A stretch of DNA of 64,000 nucleotides from Mesostigma viride (Eukaryota > Streptophyta > Mesostigmatophyceae > Mesostigmatales > Mesostigmataceae), in the NCBI GenBank assembly GCA_009746045.1, contig RPFO01002326.1:1-64000 (forward strand), written 5' to 3'. Position 1 is the stretch's first letter, and each line of letters opens with the position of its first letter. A program made the position numbers and the translations under genes. The notes beneath the pieces were generated by a model. That model was not told the origin of the DNA. It worked only from the letters and a program-made list of their open reading frames with translations, and searched no databases. This document shows positions 58,001-64,000 of the stretch, one piece after another.

Positions 58001-61000
58001 GGACGGCAATGACAGTGCGTGCCACTCCATTTTGGTACGCATGACGGGCCTGCCACTTCATGTGGTTTGCTATACGTATACTGTCATGCGTCCGTATCAT
58101 GCCCGACTTGCCTGTCCCTGTTCAACCTTCCTCTTGTCTGATGATCTACACGCTGCGTTTTGGGCCGAGGTTCATGGACAGCTGTGTACCCCATGATACA
58201 TAATTTAACCTGCCACCCACCCAGTACCATGCCACCTACCCACTACTCATGCCTCTGCCACCTAATCATGCCTACTCCATTACTCATGCCTATATCCATG
58301 CCACAATACCCGCCCCTCTTGCCAGATGGGCGCGGCGCATCCTACACCCCTCACATTGTTAATTTTACTAAATAATTATCAGGCTGGGCGTCGACCACCT
58401 GCAAACGATAGATAAAACACAAGATGTTCAACTTATTAATTCCCGAGTGTACTCCCCTGTCGTTTTTCAAGCTACCAAACAAACAAAGAAAGTGCAAATA
58501 AATATTCTTTGACTGCCAAAAGCGCTTCTTTCGCGGTAAAAACATAGAAATATCACATCTTTAGCTGACAAGTGTGCTTTTACGGGTGGTAACCGCAGTG
58601 CAGTCGGATGGGTTATAACAATAAACAAACAAACAAAGAATTGACAAATTGTGCAGCCAGTTCAACGGTTGTTCGTTAACCAAACAAACAAACTCATAAT
58701 TAATTAATTGGGCGGGCACAGTAGCACTTGCAACCAGTATAGCGCTATTGTCTGATTCCGAAGGGCCTTTCGGCAGAACCGAATTACAATGTACAATGCG
58801 AGGGGTGTACCTCAAGCAGCGCGCCTATGCCACCCGAACCTTGCCTCTGCCACCTAACCATGCCTACGACTATCCCACCCTGTCTATGTCTACCCCACCC
58901 TGCCTGCCCCAGACATGCGCGGTGCATCCTACCTCAAGCAGCTGCTGCAGGAGGAGACGGCCGAGCGCACCCGTGTGGAGCGCCAGCTGCGCAACGTGGA
59001 GGCATCGCTCGACTCAGAACGTTTGCGCTCTGATCGGCTGGAAGAGGTGGGTGGATGCAGGCAACTGGGGTGGGTGGCATTATATATTGAATGTATGGCA
59101 GGAGATAGGTTGAGTAAGGGAGTGGCCGCACTTGCAGCGGCTCCAGGAGGTGGGTAGGCGGGTAGGCTTAAGGGTATAGCCAGGTAGAGCCGGGGGACTT
59201 AGGCAAGAGGTGTGTGCAAGATGGGGCAGTTGCACTAACAACGGCTGGAAGAGGTGGGTAAATATAGGCAGTGGAGTTTTGGTAGAGGTTGGGTGGGTCA
59301 GGGAACGGTCGCACTTGCAGCGGCTGGAAGAAACGTTTCACGCAAGTATTGGGTGCTTGGGCCCCTGGACTGGCACAGGGGGCAGAGGGGTATGGTTCCA
59401 CACAATTTTGTGAGGATCACCCAGCTGGCCTGGCCCATATTCTTGGAACCCTCCCATAATCTTGGTCATGGACCCTGGCGCTGCCTCCTAGTCGCTTAAG
59501 CTGCAAGTCCTTGATACCATGACCTGCTTGATGCGTGCAGTTCTGCTACATGGCGTATGCATTGCAGCCACTCGCTGCCAAGCCAGGGATCACACAGTTG
59601 CGAACTTACGGGAACTGTGCTGCCCCTTGTGCCCTACTCTGTGCGGCACGGATGCCCACCCACACCAGGAGCTGCATGACGAGAGGAAACAGCTGTCTGC
59701 CGCAACGGAGCAGATGCAGGTATGTGCTGGCACACCCCAAACATGCCTGCGCGGTCGCAGGATCAAACTGTGCACTGCTTGACTGTACAGCCACCAGTAC
59801 CGTACTTTGTTGCCCCAAGCTTAACAAACCCTCCTAGACACACAGGAACATCCCTGTGGCTTTCCTTGCTCACTGTTGATTTTGCAACGAGGCTAGGGCT
59901 GCTTGAGGGCTAATGCAGCCAAGGAACACTCTCCTTGGAACGCTCACCTAGCTGTCTGCCTGCTTGCCACTCCACCACATGCCCCCTCCCATCATGCGCC
60001 CCTCCACCATCATGCACCCCTCCACTGTCATGCACCCCTCCACCGTCATGCACCCCTCCACCGTCATGCACCCCTGCACCGTCATGTGCCCCTCCACCCG
60101 TGTGCATGGCCTTGCAGGAGCTGGAAGATGAGCTGGCGGAGCTGCGCGCCCAGCTGGCGGCGGAACAGAAGCGCGTGGACCTCAAGGCGCAGGACGGGAA
60201 GGGCTTCGACGTCAAGCTCAAGAACAAGAACAGGTGAGGGGGCCGGTGGATGATTAGCGCAGATGATTTGTCACTTATGTCTGCCCCTTGGGACCTGGGA
60301 AGCAGTCCACAGCGGCAGGGCACTGTGGGCTGAGACTGGCGGTTGGCTGCTGCCAGCCAAGTACATTTTGTGCCATAAAGGTTTGGAAGACTTTTCCGAG
60401 ATGCCTCTGCAGCAGCTGACACCGGCCCCGGACGTGCACGGCCATGGTGACAGCAAGCCTTCTGAAAGGGCTTAGGGTTTGCGGTTCAGGGTTTAGAGTT
60501 TAGGCACAGTGGGCGAGTAACTGCTGGCAGGCAGGTGGGCAGATGTCGGCTGGGCAGGTGTCCATGCATGGACTGTTTGCCTGCCTGCTGGCCTGTCTGT
60601 TTGACTACCTGCTCACCTGCCTGTTCGCTTACCTCTATGTCCACCTGTCTGATTAACGATGCGCTCACCTGTTTGCCCACGTGCCTGTCTCCCTGCCTGT
60701 CTCCCTGCTTGTCTCCCTGCCCATTCACCTGCCTGTTCCCCTGCCTGCTGCCTGCTCCATGGCCTGCCTTGCTCTTCCTGTCTCGCGCCCTCAGGAACAT
60801 TGAGCGCCTGCAGCGCGAGAACGGCCTCCTGGAGCAGACCATCCGCGAGATCAAGGCCAAGACGGCGCAGCAGGACGTGGAGGTGATGCAGCTCAGCGAG
60901 GAGATTGTGCGCATCGAGGCGGAGAACGTGGAGAAGGAGGCCCAGGTGAGCTATTTATAACTGGGTGGCGGGGTAGAGTGGGAACGTAGGAATCTGCTAG

Positions 61001-63587
61001 CGAGGAGATCGTGCGCACTGAGGCACAGAATGCGAAGGAGGCCAAGGTGAGCAACGCCTTGGCCTTTGGCTGGTTGATTTTTAAATAGGATAATGACCAA
61101 GTTGAGAGAAGAGCTGTTTGTGTTTGTAGATGGTATTCGGTGATTCTTACGCGTGTGTGTTTGATCCTGGCGAATTCTGTCACTAAATGCATGGCTGCTT
61201 TTTTGGAACGCGTCCGCCGTCCCTTGGTGCAAACCAGCTGACGGATATCCACCCTGTTGTGACAACTTTGATGTGTGTTGTGGGTGGGCATGGAACGCAT
61301 GCTGGCTGCACATTCTGCGGCGCATGCTCTGCTGCGCACAACCTGCCTGCCCGCAGATCGCCAACCTGAAGACGGTGATCGAGGAGATAACGAAGGAGCG
61401 CGGCGAGCTGATGGAGACGTTGACCGAGCTGCAGAACTCGGTGGCGGACAAGGTGGGTCAGTGGCCGACAAGGCAAGTCTGTGGCCGACCACGCGGGCCC
61501 GGGGGCTGAGAAGGTGGGGTTGTGGGTTCTCCATGGTGGGTCGTGGGTTCGACGAGCTGGGTTGTGGGGTTGACAGGGTGAATCGTGGGCTGAGAAGGCG
61601 GGTCATGGGGGGATGCTATCCTTCTAGTTTATGTTTTGTATGAGGTGGGTCGTCTTGAGTGTGATGATGCGGTAACATGGACTGGAATCGGGCTGGCATG
61701 GGGTTATATGGGTGTTTCATCCCTGGTGGCGTTTGAATGCTGTGGCAAGGATATGGCTGTGACGTGGCCGGATGCGTGGCAGCATAGCCATTCTGGTCGT
61801 ATACTTTGCGATGGTGAAGGGTCAACCTGAAGTTCTGGTATAGTCTTGGGTGTTGTTCTGTCAAAGTTTATGCACAGGGGATGTAATACTGCTTGCAACC
61901 AGTGCCCTGCGCCTTCATTTCCCGCGACCTATCTCCATGGAGGTACTGCTCATACTTGATGAACCAGCATTTCACTTGCCATCTCCATTTGTGCTTTTGC
62001 TGACGGCAAACATATGGCCGTAAACCCATCTGTGCTTTTGCTTTCTTCCTACCTGCTTGTGCAGGTACAGGGCACAGGTATCGATAGGCATCCCCTGTCG
62101 TTGCCAACCTCGAGGTTCTGTCCAGGAGCTCTATGGTTTCATGGCACTAATTTGCTCCTGCGCTGGCTTGCGGGCCGGCATGCTTGTTTGCCTGCCTCCT
62201 TGTTTCCTTGGGTGCATGGTCGCATGCGCAGATGAACCTGCTGGACGAGTTCGAGGCCCGCTTCCGCGCGCAGTATACCGAGTGGCAGATCAAGGAGAAG
62301 GACTATGAGGCGCAGCTCGTGGCGGCTGCCGAGGAGCGGACGCGGCTGGAGGAGGAGGTGGCCAAGCACGCGGAGCACGCGCTGGAGGACCGCGAGCGCG
62401 ACGTGAGCGTGGACCACGACGAGGCGCTCGGGCAGCTGGTGGGTGGGGTGACGGGGGTGGGGTGGGGTGGGGTGGGGTGGGGTGGGGTGGGGTGGGGTGG
62501 GGTGGGGTGGGGTGGGGTGGGGTGGGGTGGGGTGGGGTGGGGTGGGGTGGGGTGGGGTGGGGTGGGGGGTGGGGGGGTGGGTGGGGTGGGTGGGGTGGGG
62601 TGGGTGGGGTGGGGTGGGGTGGGGTGGGGTGGGGTGGCGTGGGGTGGCGTGGGGTGGGGTGGGTGGGGTGGGGTGGGGTGGGGTGGGGTGGGGTGGGTGG
62701 GTGGGGTGGGGTGGGTGGGGTGGGGTGGGGTGGGGTGGGGTGGGGTGGGGTGGGGTGGGGTGGGGTGGGGTGGGTGGGGTGGGGTGGGTGGGGTGGGTGG
62801 GGTGGGGTGGGGTGGGGTGGGGTTGGGGTGGGGTGGGGTGGGGTGGGGTGGGGTGAGTTTAGTGGTGTCGATGGGTTGGGGGGGTTGGGTGGTGAGGGTT
62901 GAGGAGCAATTGGCATCATGAAGGCATGCACCATTTGGGCAGCTGGTGGGAGGGGAAGGGGGCCAGGGGGGTGGGGCGAAGGGGCGGGGAAGGGGCAGAG
63001 GGGCAGGGGGCAGGGGCAAGGTGGGAGGGGTGTGGTGGGGAAGAAGGGGCTAGAGATGAGGGGGGCAAGGCACAAGGAGGGAGTGGCGAGAACGGAGGGG
63101 GCGCCGGCTAGTAAACATAAGTTATTGTTGGCATAATGCGGAGTGGCAGAATGAAGGCAGGCACACTTGGACAGCCAATGTGTGGTGGTGGCAGTCACAT
63201 GGCCGCAAAGACTCATGTAGGCACACAGGCAGGAGCAGTGTAACACAAGCACTTCGTCACAGGAGGTTGGATCAGCCAATCATCCTCTGGCTTAGCGCAT
63301 GCCTGCTTAAGCATTTCTGCTGCTGCCGATGTTTGCTCATGCCATGATCGCTTGTACCATGCATGCGCGCTTGCCTTTGTGATTCATCATAAATCCCACC
63401 CTGCACCCTGCAGGGCCGCAACCTGGGTGAGAAGGAGACGGAGGTGGTGCGGCTGCGACGTGAGCTGCGTGCGGCGCACGAGAAGGAGATACTGCTGCTG
63501 GAGGCGTACGAACAGCTGGAGAAGGACATGGAGAAGGAGGTCAAGCGTGCGCTGAGGCAGCACGAGGGCCGCACGGGGCAGTTGGAG
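55010..63587 (+). CDS. CEP290: CEP290 N-terminal part (cilium transition zone), incomplete at window end
   Basis: Long coiled-coil protein forming the Y-links between microtubules and membrane at the ciliary base. Twelve exons with matching phases: 55010-55117, 55369-55479, 56087-56231, 56862-56926, 57826-57907, 58913-59046, 59669-59719, 60118-60233, 60795-60945, 61357-61452, 62232-62438, 63414-63587; 480 codons so far (whole protein usually over 2000). Seen: KAISWDEILDVDVDKF then LTDALLAASKSL, parallel to the human N-terminus INWKEIMKVDPDDL...ADNLLISLSKVE; LVHLARVLQLALEYE parallels VIHLFRITQSLMKM. Later exons are continuous heptads (NIERLQRENGLLEQTI; EEIVRIEAENVEKEAQ; RFRAQYTEWQIKEKDYEAQL). 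Start: ATG 55010. Exon 11 has an alternative in-frame donor at 62403. Degenerate copies of exon ends sit in introns 5, 6, 9 and 10. The name rests mainly on the N-terminal 70 residues. Confidence 0.8.
55902..56078 (+). repeat. C-rich pyrimidine tract (CEP290 intron 2)
   Basis: Starts with about 28 C in a row and continues as C/T-rich sequence up to the exon 3 acceptor. Confidence 0.9.
57440..57770 (+). repeat. (CCCTTT)/(CCCTCC) pyrimidine repeat (CEP290 intron 4)
   Basis: Poly-C at 57467-57489, then about 15 copies of the 10-bp unit CCTTTCCCTC, all pyrimidine on the coding strand and leading to the exon 5 acceptor. Confidence 0.9.
58345..58807. mobile_element. MITE copy 2, in CEP290 intron 5
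   Basis: Ends CACCCCTCACATTGTTA and TGTACAATGCGAGGGGTG flanked by TA (58343-58344 and 58808-58809). Collinear with 29754-30218 over its whole 463 bp (CAAACGATA; ATTAATTCCCGAGTGTA; CCAAACAAACAAACT; TTGGGCGGGCACAGTA). More diverged ends than copy 1. It ends about 100 bp before exon 6. Confidence 0.85.
62447..62853 (+). repeat. (GGGGT)n tract (CEP290 intron 11)
   Basis: About 80 units of GGGGT with GGGT and GGCGT variants, starting immediately after the exon 11 donor. Strong quadruplex-forming potential on the coding strand; spurious Gly/Trp and Pro/His frames arise from it. Confidence 0.95.
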
Positions 63588-64000
63588 GTGGGTAGCGTGC
63601 TGGTCCACGCGTCAGCCGTGCGTGGCTTACTCTGTTGGTCACCCACCATCAATTTTTTATCCACGGATCAGCCACCCATCATCCACCCACCAGCGACGCA
63701 TTAGTTTGTTATCAGCCGCCCAGAACACTTTCACCGTCCCCCCATCACCCAAAGCCCTTGCTATTGCTATCGATGCAGATACTGTGATTGCTGTAGCTGC
63801 ACCTTGGATACCCACGGCTGCATGGCAACCGTACACTGCGGCGATACTACTTGCCGGTACCCATCGTAACCACCCCCAACCATACCTTCTTATTATATCC
63901 TGATGTCGCCCGTTGCGGTGTGCTGCTCCCATTCTCTGTCGGCCAGTGCCATGGCCTTCCAAAGATGTGCATCCCAGTACAGCCGCGTGCATGGACCCAT
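63588..64000. other. CEP290 intron 12 (start), no further exon seen
   Basis: No open stretch with a good acceptor-donor pair is visible up to the window end. Confidence 0.5.

Noticed and set aside
62184-63279. Gly/Trp- and Pro/His-rich frames in the GGGGT tract
   Set aside because: Pure repeat translation inside a CEP290 intron.

Overview
The window looks like nuclear DNA of a flagellated eukaryote, most likely a green alga (chlorophyte or prasinophyte). Genes are rich in GT-AG introns, coding regions are GC-rich, and introns are full of G/C-rich micro- and minisatellites. All four recognisable host genes belong to cilia or are related to ciliary families. No species can be named from sequence alone. 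There are no prokaryotic operons, rRNAs or CRISPR arrays.

Layout. (1) 1-9305: an apparently intact CACTA (EnSpm) DNA transposon. Arrays of GTGAGAA-type subterminal repeats lie at both ends and the right end is TAGTG at 9301-9305. It carries a six-exon tnp2-type transposase (minus strand, 1060 codons, all exon phases agree) and a divergent five-exon accessory gene. (2) 9306-12360: a three-exon, transposase-like gene of the HGKG/DGxGG RNase-H-like type, abutting the CACTA end and probably cut by it. (3) 13000-24335: a graveyard of several LINE families, a 0.9-kb composite of G-rich tetranucleotide repeats and a 184-bp tandem repeat. (4) 24620-29067 (minus): a DRC8/EFCAB2-like EF-hand subunit of the nexin-dynein regulatory complex. 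(5) 31096-39512 (plus): a NEK6/7-like kinase, with two introns expanded by 13-bp and 35-bp minisatellites. (6) about 40196-44815 (plus): IFT57, an IFT-B subunit. (7) 45350-50760: nested, mostly tail-to-tail LINE fragments. (8) 51555-52534 (minus): a small secreted Cys-rich protein of unknown function. (9) 52811-54250: an inverted-repeat element and a 974-bp non-autonomous hAT element with an 8-bp target duplication. (10) 55010-63587 (plus): the N-terminal 12 exons of CEP290, a transition-zone protein; the gene continues past the window.

How it fits together. DRC8 (axoneme), the NEK-like kinase, IFT57 (intraflagellar transport) and CEP290 (transition zone) form a loose cluster of cilium genes over about 39 kb, separated by mobile elements. 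The most notable structural signals are four. Exon ends with their splice donors have been tandemly copied into neighbouring introns, repeatedly in CEP290 and once in the transposase-like gene. LINE 3' ends form a compact hairpin whose stem varies in a compensatory way and is followed by a short-repeat tail. One 52-bp LINE-tail insertion has a perfect 10-bp target duplication. The kinase and IFT57 exons could in principle be spliced into one frame. All gene models come from reading the sequence by eye; no database search was possible.
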